Of a stretch of DNA of 43,300 nucleotides, positions 7,607-16,172 are shown piece after piece. Under the pieces are notes generated by a model, which was not told the origin of the DNA, ran no database searches, and was given only the letters and a program-made list of their open reading frames with translations. How positions within the stretch are numbered: the stretch's first letter is position 1; every line of letters begins with the position of its first letter. The position numbers and the translations under genes are program-made. Source of the DNA: Cuspidothrix sp046080565 (GTDB lineage: Bacteria; Cyanobacteriota; Cyanobacteriia; Cyanobacteriales; Nostocaceae); contig JBJTUF010000210.1 of NCBI GenBank assembly GCA_046080565.1, positions 1-43,300 of the forward strand, in the 5' to 3' direction.

Positions 7607-8275
7607 ATGGAGCAAATTGACTACACTCAGAATTTACAAAATTTGATGCAAAGGGTTGGTTTTGCTAGTTTTAAATCTTTAAGTTGTGCTGCTGGTGTTT
7701 CACCAGGGCAAATTTTACAGTTACGCCGGGGTAAAATTCGGCAAATGCGTCTGGAGGTATTAATAAAACTGGCAGAGGTTTTACATATATCCCTAGATAA
7801 GTTACTCGAAACTTTTAGCTGTGAGAATTTGTCTAAAAATTTAAATCCAACGGAGGTAGATAATACTGATCAAGATTTATTACGACAAGTGGCAGATTTA
7901 CAAAATGAGTACCAGCGATTATCATTGTCTTTAAAACAACAAGGGGAAATATTACAACAGAAGTTTCAGCAGTCAAGTTTGCAAATACTAGAGTCTTTAA
8001 TATTACAATGGCCAACAGTAGCACACAGAGCTAGGGAAGATCACCAATTAGCAGCAGTGAAAATATTACCTTTAGTGGATAAACCTTTAGAATCATTATT
8101 ACAGGCTTGGGGTTTAAGGGCGATCGCTGACGTGGGCGCATCAGTACCCTACAATCCCCAATTACACCAATTACTAGAAGGGACAGCACAACATGGAGAT
8201 ATAGTTAAGGTACGTTATACAGGCTATATGCAATCTGATAACCTACTATACCGAGCTAGAGTTAGTCCTTTATAA
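7607..8275 (+). CDS. XRE-type HTH protein with GrpE-like C-terminus
   Basis: A 222-residue protein in three parts. Residues 10-70 resemble a Cro/XRE-type helix-turn-helix (FKSLSCAAGVSPGQILQLRRGK...RLEVLIKLAEVLHISLDKLL). Residues about 86-135 are a heptad-rich, glutamine-rich coiled coil. Residues 160-222 resemble the GrpE head domain: LLQAWGLRAIADVG, PYNPQLHQLL (compare FDPxxHEAV) and VRYTGYMQSDNLLYRARVSP (compare GY-x-L-x-RxLRPAxV). GrpE is the nucleotide exchange factor of DnaK. Whether this protein binds DNA, DnaK or both is unknown. The ATG follows a -10-like TATAAT at 7572. It stands alone in its transcription unit. Confidence 0.7.
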   Translation: MEQIDYTQNLQNLMQRVGFASFKSLSCAAGVSPGQILQLRRGKIRQMRLEVLIKLAEVLHISLDKLLETFSCENLSKNLNPTEVDNTDQDLLRQVADLQNEYQRLSLSLKQQGEILQQKFQQSSLQILESLILQWPTVAHRAREDHQLAAVKILPLVDKPLESLLQAWGLRAIADVGASVPYNPQLHQLLEGTAQHGDIVKVRYTGYMQSDNLLYRARVSPL

Positions 8276-8424
8276 AAGTTATATCTGATGCGATTTTAAT
8301 ATTTGTTACTAATCAATTCATGATTTTACTTTTAGATTTTATATTTTCCCAAATCAGTTGTTTTAGAAATTAAAATACTATATTTTTGTGTAATGAACAT
8401 CTTTCTATTATGTCAGAATTCTAA

Positions 8425-8430
8425 TATAAT
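8425..8430 (+). promoter_or_regulatory. -10 element of the STAS gene
   Basis: TATAAT lies 58 bases before the ATG at 8488. No clear -35 element is seen, so this is a weak call. Confidence 0.3.
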
Positions 8431-8487
8431 AAGAAAGTGATAACCCAAACATTATTAAATTAATTAAACCCAACAAATGAGGATATT

Positions 8488-8814
8488 ATGAATCAACAAG
8501 TCAAAGTGATTGCACTCAGCGGTAGTTTTAATGCCAGTAATGCTAATGAATTTCAAGCGACTATTAAAGAAGTGATTACCAATGAGATATCAATAGTATT
8601 AGTTGATTGTCATGCTTTAACATTTATGGATAGCACCGGTTTGGGTAATTTGGTTTTAGCATTTAAAACTCTACGATCATCAGGTATACAAATGATTATT
8701 TGTTCCATTAATGAGCAAATTAGAATATTATTTGAACTCACAGGCATGGATAGTATATTTACCATTATACCTAATCAAGATGAATTGAAACATCTGTTAG
8801 TTTCTGTTAATTAA
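8488..8814 (+). CDS. STAS-domain anti-sigma-factor antagonist
   Basis: A 108-residue single STAS domain of the SpoIIAA/RsbV type. The phosphorylation site is Ser49 in TFMDSTGLGNLV, the hallmark of antagonists whose serine is phosphorylated by an anti-sigma kinase and dephosphorylated by a PP2C phosphatase. GAGG lies seven bases before the ATG. Its stop codon overlaps that of the convergent response-regulator phosphatase gene by three bases, so the two probably form one partner-switching unit even though they are on opposite strands. No kinase partner is in the window. Confidence 0.9.
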   Translation: MNQQVKVIALSGSFNASNANEFQATIKEVITNEISIVLVDCHALTFMDSTGLGNLVLAFKTLRSSGIQMIICSINEQIRILFELTGMDSIFTIIPNQDELKHLLVSVN

Positions 8815-9947
8815 TCAAATTTCACCTGTACAATAGATAAATCATCCTCAAATGTATCTTTGGAGTTTAAGTCAATCAGATAATTTAGTATATAGTCAAG
8901 CTGATTATCAACAGAATACTGTAAACTAATCAGAATCTGAATAAAAGCTTCTAAATTCCAAAGATTACCATCTGTCTGGGTAATCTCATAAGCACCATCA
9001 CTAAAAATATAAAGGGTACTAGATTTTTCAATGTAACAGGAAGCATCTACATATTTTGCTTCAGGAAACATACCTACAGGCATTCCTGGAGTTTTTAATC
9101 TTTGTACATCTGTGTTAGTCGGTGTAGTTCCAGAAATCATAATTGCTGGTGGATGTCCAGCACTAGCATAAATTAATTGTCGGGTAACTCGATTATAAAC
9201 TCCATACCAAATTGTAAAATACTTATCATTTTCATAATTCATTTGAAAGGTATGATTTAAAGCCGCTAATACCTCACTAGGTTGATAATAATTTAAGTCT
9301 TTAAGAGCGCGAGAACGTAAGAGATTTAATACAGAAATTGAGGGTAAAGTCGCTTTGAGTCCGTGGCCAGCAGTATCTAAAAGATAGATAGCTAAAGAAT
9401 CAGCATCAAGCCAATTATAGTCGAAACAATCACCTCCTAGTTGTCTTGATGGTAAGAACTTAAATTGGATACTCAGAGGATTTTTTAAAGGTGGTGGTAA
9501 CAAAGATTTTACATATTCTGCGGCTTCACCTAATTCAGTTTCTAACAATAATTTTTGTGTTTGTAAATCCTGACTTAATTGATGTAGCCTTAAACCTGCT
9601 CTGACTCTGGCTTGGAGTTCATTTTGTTCAATTGGTTTAGTAATAAAATCATCAGCACCAGTATCTAAGCCTTTAACACGATCAGCGATGGAATCTAAGG
9701 AAGTTAATAAAATAAAAAATGTGGTGGATAATTTAGGATCTTTTTTAATGCGATCGCATACTTGTAGCCCACTTAGCCCTGGCATCATCCAATCACATAT
9801 AATTAGTGCTGGAGGTGAATTTAGGGTTCTTAAAATCCCTTCCTCTCCTGTACTAGCGGTAATCACTTCATAACCTTGTTTTTCCAACATCCTTTTCAGG
9901 AACATTTGTATGGAGCGGTCATCATCAATGACTAATATTTCAAACAT
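8811..9947 (-). CDS. response regulator with PP2C (SpoIIE) phosphatase domain
   Basis: A 378-residue RsbU/RssB-type protein. Residues 1-120 are a receiver domain with acidic pocket Asp8-Asp10, phospho-acceptor Asp52 (IICDWMMPGLSG) and the TKP lysine. A short helical linker follows. Residues about 160-378 are a PP2C-type serine phosphatase with the metal-binding motifs GGDCFDY, DTAGHGLKA, SDGAYE and DDLSIV. Phosphorylation of the receiver by an unseen histidine kinase should control dephosphorylation of a STAS protein, most simply the neighbour at 8488-8814. The two genes are convergent and overlap at their stop codons. Confidence 0.92.
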   Translation of the reverse strand: MFEILVIDDDRSIQMFLKRMLEKQGYEVITASTGEEGILRTLNSPPALIICDWMMPGLSGLQVCDRIKKDPKLSTTFFILLTSLDSIADRVKGLDTGADDFITKPIEQNELQARVRAGLRLHQLSQDLQTQKLLLETELGEAAEYVKSLLPPPLKNPLSIQFKFLPSRQLGGDCFDYNWLDADSLAIYLLDTAGHGLKATLPSISVLNLLRSRALKDLNYYQPSEVLAALNHTFQMNYENDKYFTIWYGVYNRVTRQLIYASAGHPPAIMISGTTPTNTDVQRLKTPGMPVGMFPEAKYVDASCYIEKSSTLYIFSDGAYEITQTDGNLWNLEAFIQILISLQYSVDNQLDYILNYLIDLNSKDTFEDDLSIVQVKFD

Positions 9948-10069
9948 AGGAGGGATGAATCTATAAATTAGAGAATGTCTTTAAACCCATAGAATAATTA
10001 GCAACTAACCTCAAATGATTCAGTTAATTTCCCTAATCAAAAGTTAGAGGATGTTTTAAGATTTATGTT

Positions 10070-10831
10070 TCAAGAAAATGGATTTAACCAAAAGAGAATG
10101 ACCTGTTTTAATTGATTTAAATCTCGGTAAACTTCTTGTTTCACCCATTGTCCTAAAGCATCTAAAGGACTGAAAGAATTACCTGATTGCCATTTTACAT
10201 CTTGTCCTAAAGGTGTAATGTGAGTTCCTGATAAAGTTTTGATTGTCACCATCTCAGGAAATAGTGTTTGTAAAATAGTCGTGAGGTTGGCTGATTGATC
10301 TAAGGTATCTTTATTAAATTTGATTAATAAATTCCGCCGGATCTGATAGCTGTTTTGCACTATTTCATTAGTTTGGGCTGGTGTTGGTGTAAACTCAATC
10401 TCTAATGTAGAATTTAATTGTTCTACTAAGGGTATGGCTTCACTGGCAGCAAAATTGTTAAAGGATATTAAAATATTACCAGCACGTTGGACTACAAATA
10501 GACTACCAATGAGTAAATGAAGTTTACAACCCATACTGTGGCCTAACCCGTAAATAGGCAGATAAGCTTTGCGGATTTGTTTTGTATCTTGCAAAATTTC
10601 TAGGGTACGTTCAAATTTGAAGAGTACAGATTTAGCGATCGCTACATGATCTAAAGTATTGACAAATGGTGTAGCTATAATCACATATCCTTTATCCGCA
10701 AGATGTTCCAGCAACCAACGATAGGTTAAATGCGGTAGGGTAGCGACAAAAGCACCACCTAAAAAATGAATAATTCCAACGGGTTGGCGAGGAATAAGTA
10801 CCCAGTTGCCTCTAATTTCTTTCCAGTTCAT
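10070..10831 (-). CDS. DUF1350 family alpha/beta-hydrolase-like protein
   Basis: A 253-residue protein conserved in cyanobacteria and plastids. The early block GIIHFLGGAFVATLPHLTY and the nucleophile-elbow sequence GLGHSMG (Ser99) place it in DUF1350, a group with an alpha/beta hydrolase look. There is no signal peptide, so it should act in the cytoplasm or on the thylakoid surface. The substrate is unknown. It is transcribed leftward, as is the gene for the unknown two-TM protein 95 bases upstream. Confidence 0.78.
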   Translation of the reverse strand: MNWKEIRGNWVLIPRQPVGIIHFLGGAFVATLPHLTYRWLLEHLADKGYVIIATPFVNTLDHVAIAKSVLFKFERTLEILQDTKQIRKAYLPIYGLGHSMGCKLHLLIGSLFVVQRAGNILISFNNFAASEAIPLVEQLNSTLEIEFTPTPAQTNEIVQNSYQIRRNLLIKFNKDTLDQSANLTTILQTLFPEMVTIKTLSGTHITPLGQDVKWQSGNSFSPLDALGQWVKQEVYRDLNQLKQVILFWLNPFS

Positions 10832-10926
10832 CTCAAGATTTATGGGGAAGGATTGATTGAGTAAAATTTAAGCGCAAGTATTTTCTTTACCTACAACTTC
10901 AACTTAACAGATATTATGTATTACTT

Positions 10927-11682
10927 TTAACCATTATTTTGCAATCTTTTCATTTCATGCTGGACATCTAACGAAATTTGTAAAGCTTCATTTAATAATC
11001 TGCCATGTTCTGTGGCCTCTTCATTTACCTGCATAGATGCTAAAGCTGCTAAATTATTGCTAAATAAATCCCCATTGGTAATAATAAAGCTTTTATTTTC
11101 CCGCAAAATCCTCTCAGTTTTTATAGCGCGTACTAAATCATCTCTGGTTAGTTTTAGTCCTGCCAAGACTGTTTCTCTTGCTTGTATACCAACTCCCAAG
11201 TTACCCACATCCTCAATTTGATCATTAATATCTATAGCTTTAATCACGGAATTATATCTTTCCACATCATTTAATAAAATCCGCAAAGAACTAGTTATGT
11301 TCTGGTGCAGAATTTTATTTTTTCGTTTCCAGATGAAATACAATACACTTTGTGTAATACCACCTACCCATAAAATTAAAATCATCAATGATACCCAAGA
11401 TGATAGTTTTATTAACAGGTAAATACATAGGGAAATAGCCAGTCCAACAAAAAGCAGAGTTCCGATTTCTGCTGCTTTGGCTTTTTTTAGCAACTGTTGA
11501 TAAAATTGCCCTATAGTATCAGTAATAATGATTAATTTATTATTAACAGGTAAGTTAGTCAATTCTCCCAATTGGTCATGACTAATATCCAATCCCTGTA
11601 AATCATCTCGCACAGTGACTAAATCCTTTATATAATAGTGATTCAGTCTAATATAACAACTACTTTTTAGGAATGGTATCAC
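10927..11682 (-). CDS. unknown protein with two membrane segments
   Basis: A 251-residue protein I do not recognise. Residues 1-65 are polar, two hydrophobic helices follow at about 73-92 and 97-117, and then a basic stretch (WKRKNK) and a long helical cytoplasmic C-terminus rich in leucine, glutamate and lysine that looks like a coiled coil. The topology suggests both ends on the cytoplasmic side. It may be co-transcribed with the DUF1350 gene downstream. Confidence 0.6.
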   Translation of the reverse strand: MIPFLKSSCYIRLNHYYIKDLVTVRDDLQGLDISHDQLGELTNLPVNNKLIIITDTIGQFYQQLLKKAKAAEIGTLLFVGLAISLCIYLLIKLSSWVSLMILILWVGGITQSVLYFIWKRKNKILHQNITSSLRILLNDVERYNSVIKAIDINDQIEDVGNLGVGIQARETVLAGLKLTRDDLVRAIKTERILRENKSFIITNGDLFSNNLAALASMQVNEEATEHGRLLNEALQISLDVQHEMKRLQNNG

Positions 11683-12009
11683 CCCTAAATTTTTGTCCGA
11701 ATTTAGGAGTATGGCTAACGCAAGACTATGGCTATGCCTCCTGACTCGCCAAAGAAGCTATGGGTATACTACATGAAACCTATCACAATCAACGATAAAT
11801 AAAATTTCTCTTCTATCTTCCCTTTCGCCTAATACATCAACTTTTATGTATTTCTGTATCCTGAATACTGACAAATTTTTACACTAATATTTGATTGTTC
11901 AAAAATATCTATTTTGGATAATATTGATGATACCTGTAAATGTTCACTATTAACAACAGTAATATGTAGGCAATTCTCAATTGTTCTTGACTTTTCCTTG
12001 TGGAATCAT
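11683..12009. other. intergenic region without a recognised gene
   Basis: This 327-base region separates two leftward genes. It contains short direct repeats around 11710-11745 (ATGGCTA... and CTATGGCTATG) of the kind scattered in Nostocales genomes. I see no ORF or strong hairpin. Confidence 0.4.
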
Positions 12010-12201
12010 TTAAGACACTTGTAATAAGTAGCTAATACAATGACCCATTAAAAAGTAAACTACTAACATTGCGGCTGCCGCTAATGCTACCAATGTACCA
12101 GCCAACATCAGAGAAAACTCCTTATGCTCGTAGGCTTTTTCCATTAAGTGTAGTGACCATGCTACAAGTGCAACATCAAAAATTAAGATAGGAATCAACA
12201 T
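12010..12201 (-). CDS. small two-helix membrane protein
   Basis: A 63-residue, strongly hydrophobic protein: helix one at about 2-19 (IPILIFDVALVAWSLHLM), a short charged turn (EKAYEHKEFS), and helix two at about 31-53 (LMLAGTLVALAAAAMLVVYFL). The composition and charge distribution look like a genuine small membrane protein rather than a chance frame. I do not recognise a family. It lies 107 bases behind hisF on the same strand. Confidence 0.55.
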   Translation of the reverse strand: MLIPILIFDVALVAWSLHLMEKAYEHKEFSLMLAGTLVALAAAAMLVVYFLMGHCISYLLQVS

Positions 12202-12308
12202 ATTTCTTAATATTTCTTCATAGAAGTACCATTATCTTAACACTCTTTCGCAAAACTGTGTTTTATCTTTCCTTACTAAGATATAGTCATTTCCTATATT
12301 TCTGAATC

Positions 12309-13082
12309 TCAAGATCCAAGGCGAACAGGAACATGATGTTCTTGCAAATAATTTTTAATTTCTGCCACACTCAGTTGTCCGAAATGTAATAAAGAGGCTA
12401 AAAGCGCCGCTTCGGCCTTACCTTCAGTTAAAGCAGTGTAGATGTGTTCACAATTACCAGCGCCACCAGAAGCAATGACAGGAATTTCCACAGCATCAGC
12501 GATCGCTCTGGTTAACTCCAAATCATACCCAGCTTGAGTTCCATCGGCATCCATACTTGTTACCAGCAATTCACCAGCCCCCCTTTTTGTTACTTCTTCA
12601 GCCCACCATAGAGCATCAATACCAGTGTTTTCTCGACCACCACGAACGTATACATCCCAACCAGAATTTTCAGGATCGAGTCTACGTCTAGCATCAATAG
12701 CTACAACAATACACTGATTACCAAAGCGATCGCTTGATTGATTGATTAGATCGGGATTTCTGACCGCCGCAGAATTAATACTAACCTTATCCGCCCCAGC
12801 TCGTAACAAACCTTTAACATTTTCTAAGGATTGAATACCACCACCCACAGTTAGAGGAATAAAGACCTGTTCCGCCGTCCGATAGACCACATCAATAATT
12901 GTGTCTCTATCTTCATGAGTAGCTGTAATATCCAGAAACACTAACTCATCAGCGCCCGCTTCGTTATAAACCTTAGCCAGTTCTACCGGATCACCAGCAT
13001 CCTTGAGATCCACAAAATTAACTCCTTTCACCACTCTGCCCGCCTTGACATCTAGACAAGGTAAGATTCTTTTAGACAACAT
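12309..13082 (-). CDS. hisF: imidazole glycerol phosphate synthase, cyclase subunit
   Basis: HisF closes the imidazole ring in histidine biosynthesis, using ammonia channelled from HisH and releasing AICAR. The 257-residue (beta/alpha)8 barrel has catalytic Asp11 (PCLDVKAGRVVKG) and Asp130 (VVAIDARR), the phosphate loops LTVGGGI and VIASGGAG, and MDADGTQAGYD. It is full length. No other his gene is adjacent, as is usual in cyanobacteria, where his genes are scattered. Confidence 0.97.
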   Translation of the reverse strand: MLSKRILPCLDVKAGRVVKGVNFVDLKDAGDPVELAKVYNEAGADELVFLDITATHEDRDTIIDVVYRTAEQVFIPLTVGGGIQSLENVKGLLRAGADKVSINSAAVRNPDLINQSSDRFGNQCIVVAIDARRRLDPENSGWDVYVRGGRENTGIDALWWAEEVTKRGAGELLVTSMDADGTQAGYDLELTRAIADAVEIPVIASGGAGNCEHIYTALTEGKAEAALLASLLHFGQLSVAEIKNYLQEHHVPVRLGS

Positions 13083-13305
13083 AAAGACTTTTATTCTCCT
13101 GGTAATTGCTCAGAACTTAAATTGTAAAGGTAATTGGCGAATAGATCACCAGAATCAGTCATAAAAGCCGTAGAGGCAATCCCCCCGTCGTTGTCCGTAT
13201 AGGGCGAGTGCGGGGGAAAAATAAATACCCAAGAAAAATTAATTCTAGGAATTAAGCATTGACAAAAAAACTTAAATATGTGTAATCCTAAAGCCTATAT
13301 TTCTT

Positions 13306-13334
13306 GTAGAGGTTTAGCAGTGCTAAACCCCTAC
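13306..13334. repeat. GTTTAGCA palindrome, copy 1
   Basis: GGTTTAGCA (13311-13319) and TGCTAAACC (13321-13329) form a perfect 9-bp stem around one base, flanked by GTAG and CTAC to give a 29-base near-palindrome. A sister copy lies at 18645-18669. This is a dispersed cyanobacterial intergenic palindrome. Confidence 0.75.
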
Positions 13335-13413
13335 AATATTGTTATTTTTAGGATCATTTGTACGGGCTAATGGTGCTAATGGTAAAAGCGCAAGATTTTA
13401 ACTTGTTATTTTC

Positions 13414-13446
13414 AGATCCCCGACTTCTTTAAGAAATCAGAGATCT
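13414..13446. repeat. inverted repeat AGATCCCCGACTTCTT
   Basis: The arm at 13414-13429 and its near complement at 13431-13446 differ at three positions, each a C-A mismatch when read on the plus strand. On the minus strand the same three positions become G-U pairs, so a leftward RNA could still fold. It resembles a dispersed cyanobacterial repeat that is normally a perfect palindrome. Confidence 0.55.
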
Positions 13447-13846
13447 TATAATTCATTCCTATATATTGATTGAAAACAAAAATGTGTATATTCCCTGTTT
13501 CCTGTTCACTATTAAAAATTTCAGTTATTAAAAGCACAAAGTGATAATTTGTAATTGTACATCACTAAACATAAAAATATTTTTTTTTGATTTAAAAATA
13601 TTGTAACCAAGCAAAAATCAAAATCTTTTGCTGCCTCTCTAATTCTAAAAGTTCTACTTTTAGTTTTGCTGACAATTAATAAAAATTTACGTCACCTAAA
13701 AACCAGGTCTAGTAAATTTAACCACCAACAGTGATTTAGTTTAGCTCCATCCATAATTACTGTTGTTATATCATTGGTATTTTTCCCACATTAGACAAAA
13801 ATGATTAAGTGGGTAAATGACAACCAAAATTAATTTGTTAATTGGC

Positions 13847-13852
13847 TATAAT
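13847..13852 (+). promoter_or_regulatory. possible -10 element of the oxidase operon
   Basis: TATAAT lies 155 bases before the first oxidase-operon gene. No -35 element is seen at the usual spacing, and I found no GTA-N8-TAC (NtcA) site just upstream. Confidence 0.3.
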
Positions 13853-14006
13853 TTGCAGCGAACTCACAACATATTTAGCAAATAAACTGCCTAGATACTT
13901 ATAACAAATCATCCAGGCTCATGGTTATTTATTGATATCAGTGAGTGAGCATCTAGCAATTATTTAAGTTTGGCTAAGGAGTAGTAAATCAGTCTAGGAG
14001 AATGTA

Positions 14007-14507
14007 ATGCTGGATTTTTTCACCTCATTGAATGAGCATAACTTACCATATCCAGATCCGCTACATCCTATCGTAGTTCACTTTGTAATTGCGATGGTAT
14101 TATTTTCTGTTTTCTGTGATATTGCTGGTTATTTAACTGGGAAAACTCGCTTATTTGAAGTGAGTTGGTGGAATATGTGTATTGCCACAGTTTCTATTTT
14201 TGTGGCGATTATTTTTGGTCAATTTGAAGCTGGTTTAGCCAAACCCTACGAACTAGCTAAATCAGTATTAAATGTACATACTCTCATCGGTTGGTCACTC
14301 TCAGGAATTATTGCTGCCATTAACGCTTGGCGTTATGTTTTACGCAGTCGTAACCCCAAAAAACTGCCTTTTCACTACATAGCTGTAGCAGTTTTATTAA
14401 TAGCCCTAGTTGGGTTTCAAGTATATCTTGGCGATGAACTTGTATGGGTGTATGGCTTACACACCGTACCTGTTGTGGAAGCGGTAAAGGATGGAATCTT
14501 ACCATGA
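14007..14507 (+). CDS. DUF2231 membrane protein, first oxidase-operon gene
   Basis: A 166-residue integral membrane protein with four predicted helices, starting PDPLHPIVVHFVIAMVLFS. The DPLHPxxVHF signature identifies DUF2231. Histidines in helices one and three (HTLIGW) could bind haem, which is inference. Its TGA overlaps the ATG of the next DUF2231 gene (ATGA at 14504-14507), so the two are translationally coupled. Placed directly before the oxidase subunits, it may help assemble or deliver electrons to the oxidase. Confidence 0.85.
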   Translation: MLDFFTSLNEHNLPYPDPLHPIVVHFVIAMVLFSVFCDIAGYLTGKTRLFEVSWWNMCIATVSIFVAIIFGQFEAGLAKPYELAKSVLNVHTLIGWSLSGIIAAINAWRYVLRSRNPKKLPFHYIAVAVLLIALVGFQVYLGDELVWVYGLHTVPVVEAVKDGILP

Positions 14508-15115
14508 ATTCAGAATTATTAGACCAAATTAGTCACCAAATGGGTGCAAATGGTTTACCTTATGCCATTCCTATTCATCCTAATTTAGTACACCTAACAT
14601 TAGGCTTATTCATCATTGCCATCATCTTTGATCTTTTAGGCGTATTTTTCCCCTTAGAAAAATGGGTGTTCAAATTTTTGGGAATAAAAGTCGAACGTTC
14701 TCAATTATTTGATGTTGGTTGGTACAATATGTTCGCTGCATCTGTGATTACATTTTTCACAGTTGGTGCAGGTTTTTATGAAATGTTATTAGCCGCCCCA
14801 CCAGCAGATATCAAAAGTCCTTGGGGAATGTTAGCAATGCCCACAATGATGTGGCATGGTGTAGGCGGTGTATTGCTATTAGCAATGATTGTTGGCATGA
14901 CCTTTTGGCGAGGTTGGCAACGTTATGTAATTGGCAAATACGAAGAGCGAGAAGTACAAATTCCCTATCTAGTTGTCGGCGTAATTATTATGTTGCTAAT
15001 GTATCTTCACGGCACATTAGGAGCGCACCTAGCAGCAGATTTCGGTGTTCACAACACAGCCGATAAATTACTCCGAGCAGGACAAGACATTAATCGCATA
15101 TTTGGTAATAGGTAA
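14504..15115 (+). CDS. DUF2231 membrane protein, second oxidase-operon gene
   Basis: A 203-residue membrane protein with the same architecture as its upstream neighbour: IPIHPNLVHLTLGLFIIAIIFD, then three more helices, with conserved histidines in MMWHGVGGV and YLHGTLGAHLA. I chose the ATG at 14504 because it gives the conserved start and couples by ATGA overlap to the previous gene. A longer in-frame reading from 14444 would run inside that gene. The pair probably arose by duplication. Its role with the quinol oxidase is unknown. Confidence 0.85.
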   Translation: MNSELLDQISHQMGANGLPYAIPIHPNLVHLTLGLFIIAIIFDLLGVFFPLEKWVFKFLGIKVERSQLFDVGWYNMFAASVITFFTVGAGFYEMLLAAPPADIKSPWGMLAMPTMMWHGVGGVLLLAMIVGMTFWRGWQRYVIGKYEEREVQIPYLVVGVIIMLLMYLHGTLGAHLAADFGVHNTADKLLRAGQDINRIFGNR

Positions 15116-15165
15116 ACTTCTTCACTCTTGCCTATTGCCTTTTCCCTATTCCCTATTTCCTAATT

Positions 15166-16095
15166 ATGAAAATTCGGCAAATTCTCAACTTTTTGACCCT
15201 TAGCACTGGGGCAGTTGCCGTAACTCTTACCAGTCTATGGATTGGTAAACAGGCTTATTATTGGCTTCCTCCGCAAGCCGCGGCTGAATCTCATCTGATT
15301 GATGATTTATTTAGCTTTTTGGTAACATTAGGAGCTTTTATTTTCCTGGGAGTAACAGCCACTCTCCTCTATTCCGTCGCTTTTCATCGTGCTAAATCTA
15401 CAGATTTTGGTGATGGTCCCCACATTGAAGGAAACGTCACTTTAGAAGTAGTTTGGACAGCAATTCCCGTAATGTTGGTATTGTGGATTGCAGGTTATAG
15501 TTACCAAGTTTACGAGCAAATGGGTATCCAAGGACCATCTCACCACGTCCATTTGCCTAACCCCATGAAAATGGAAACAGCTTATGCTGTAGACGATGCA
15601 GCTTCAGAAGCCCCAGAAAATGAGAACGTAGAACATATTGATGTTTTAGCTAAACAATGGGCTTGGGTATTCCATTACCCCCAAAGCAACGTTACCAGTA
15701 CAGAATTGCATTTACCCCAGGGTAGTCGGATTCGTCTAAATCTGCATTCACAAGACGTACTTCATGGGTTTTATGTCCCCGCTTTCCGTCTCAAACAAGA
15801 CATTATTCCCGGTGAAGACCTCGACTTTGAATTTACCCCTGTTCGCACCGGTGCTTATGACCTCACCGACTCCCAGTATAGCGGTACATACTTTGCCACC
15901 ATGCGAGCCAAAGTCATCGTTGAATCACCTACTCAATATCAGCAATGGTTAAGCAAAGCTGCCAATCAAACACCCAGCCCAGCCCCTAACCAAGCGGCTG
16001 CCGAATATGCCCTAAAACTCAAAAACGGCATTGATAGCGGTTGGAAAACCGTTGAACCTGCCACCCCACCTTTAGTTAATTTCCCTGGTAATTAA
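15166..16095 (+). CDS. coxB: haem-copper oxidase subunit II lacking CuA (quinol type)
   Basis: A 309-residue subunit II. A hydrophobic N-terminal segment (about 12-28) and two helices at 48-72 and 94-112 anchor a periplasmic/lumenal cupredoxin domain (about 155-255). In ordinary cytochrome c oxidases the CuA site reads CxxxC-xxx-H-xx-M. Here the aligned residues are Asp235, Ser239, Phe243 and Met246 (TDSQYSGTYFATM), although His200 (LHGFYVPAF) remains. Without the cysteines CuA cannot form, so the enzyme should oxidise a quinol, as in ARTO of Synechocystis and Cox3 of Anabaena. Those assignments are family knowledge. Only the ligand loss is seen directly. It lies 50 bases behind the DUF2231 pair. 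Confidence 0.9.
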   Translation: MKIRQILNFLTLSTGAVAVTLTSLWIGKQAYYWLPPQAAAESHLIDDLFSFLVTLGAFIFLGVTATLLYSVAFHRAKSTDFGDGPHIEGNVTLEVVWTAIPVMLVLWIAGYSYQVYEQMGIQGPSHHVHLPNPMKMETAYAVDDAASEAPENENVEHIDVLAKQWAWVFHYPQSNVTSTELHLPQGSRIRLNLHSQDVLHGFYVPAFRLKQDIIPGEDLDFEFTPVRTGAYDLTDSQYSGTYFATMRAKVIVESPTQYQQWLSKAANQTPSPAPNQAAAEYALKLKNGIDSGWKTVEPATPPLVNFPGN

Positions 16096-16172
16096 CCTTT
16101 TGCTTTGAGATTTGGCCATCAAAAATCTAAAAATTGGCAATCCAAAATCCAAAATCTAAAATCTAAAATCGA
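16096..16172 (+). repeat. heptamer-repeat spacer coxB-coxA
   Basis: The spacer contains consecutive AAATCTA / AAATCCA units (CCAAAATCCAAAATCTAAAA) running up to nine bases before coxA. No Shine-Dalgarno is present. The same repeat type recurs in ribosomal-operon spacers. Confidence 0.7.

Larger units (their letters stand above)
13083..14006. other. long intergenic region with dispersed repeats
   Basis: This 924-base region lies between hisF (leftward) and the oxidase operon (rightward). It contains a GC-rich patch near 13170-13220, a palindrome at 13306-13334, a second inverted repeat at 13414-13446, long AT-rich sequence, and a -10-like element at 13847 before the oxidase operon. No convincing ORF is present. 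Confidence 0.6.

Noticed and set aside
13700..14006. NtcA site (GTA-N8-TAC) before the oxidase operon
   Set aside because: GTA triplets near 13776 and 13813 are not followed by TAC at the right spacing.
14444..14503. N-terminal extension of the second DUF2231 gene
   Set aside because: It would lie inside the previous gene; the ATG at 14504 gives the conserved start and a standard ATGA overlap.
14796..15066. 81-codon frame within the second DUF2231 gene
   Set aside because: It is an out-of-frame shadow rich in Ser/Arg/Cys within a clear membrane-protein gene.
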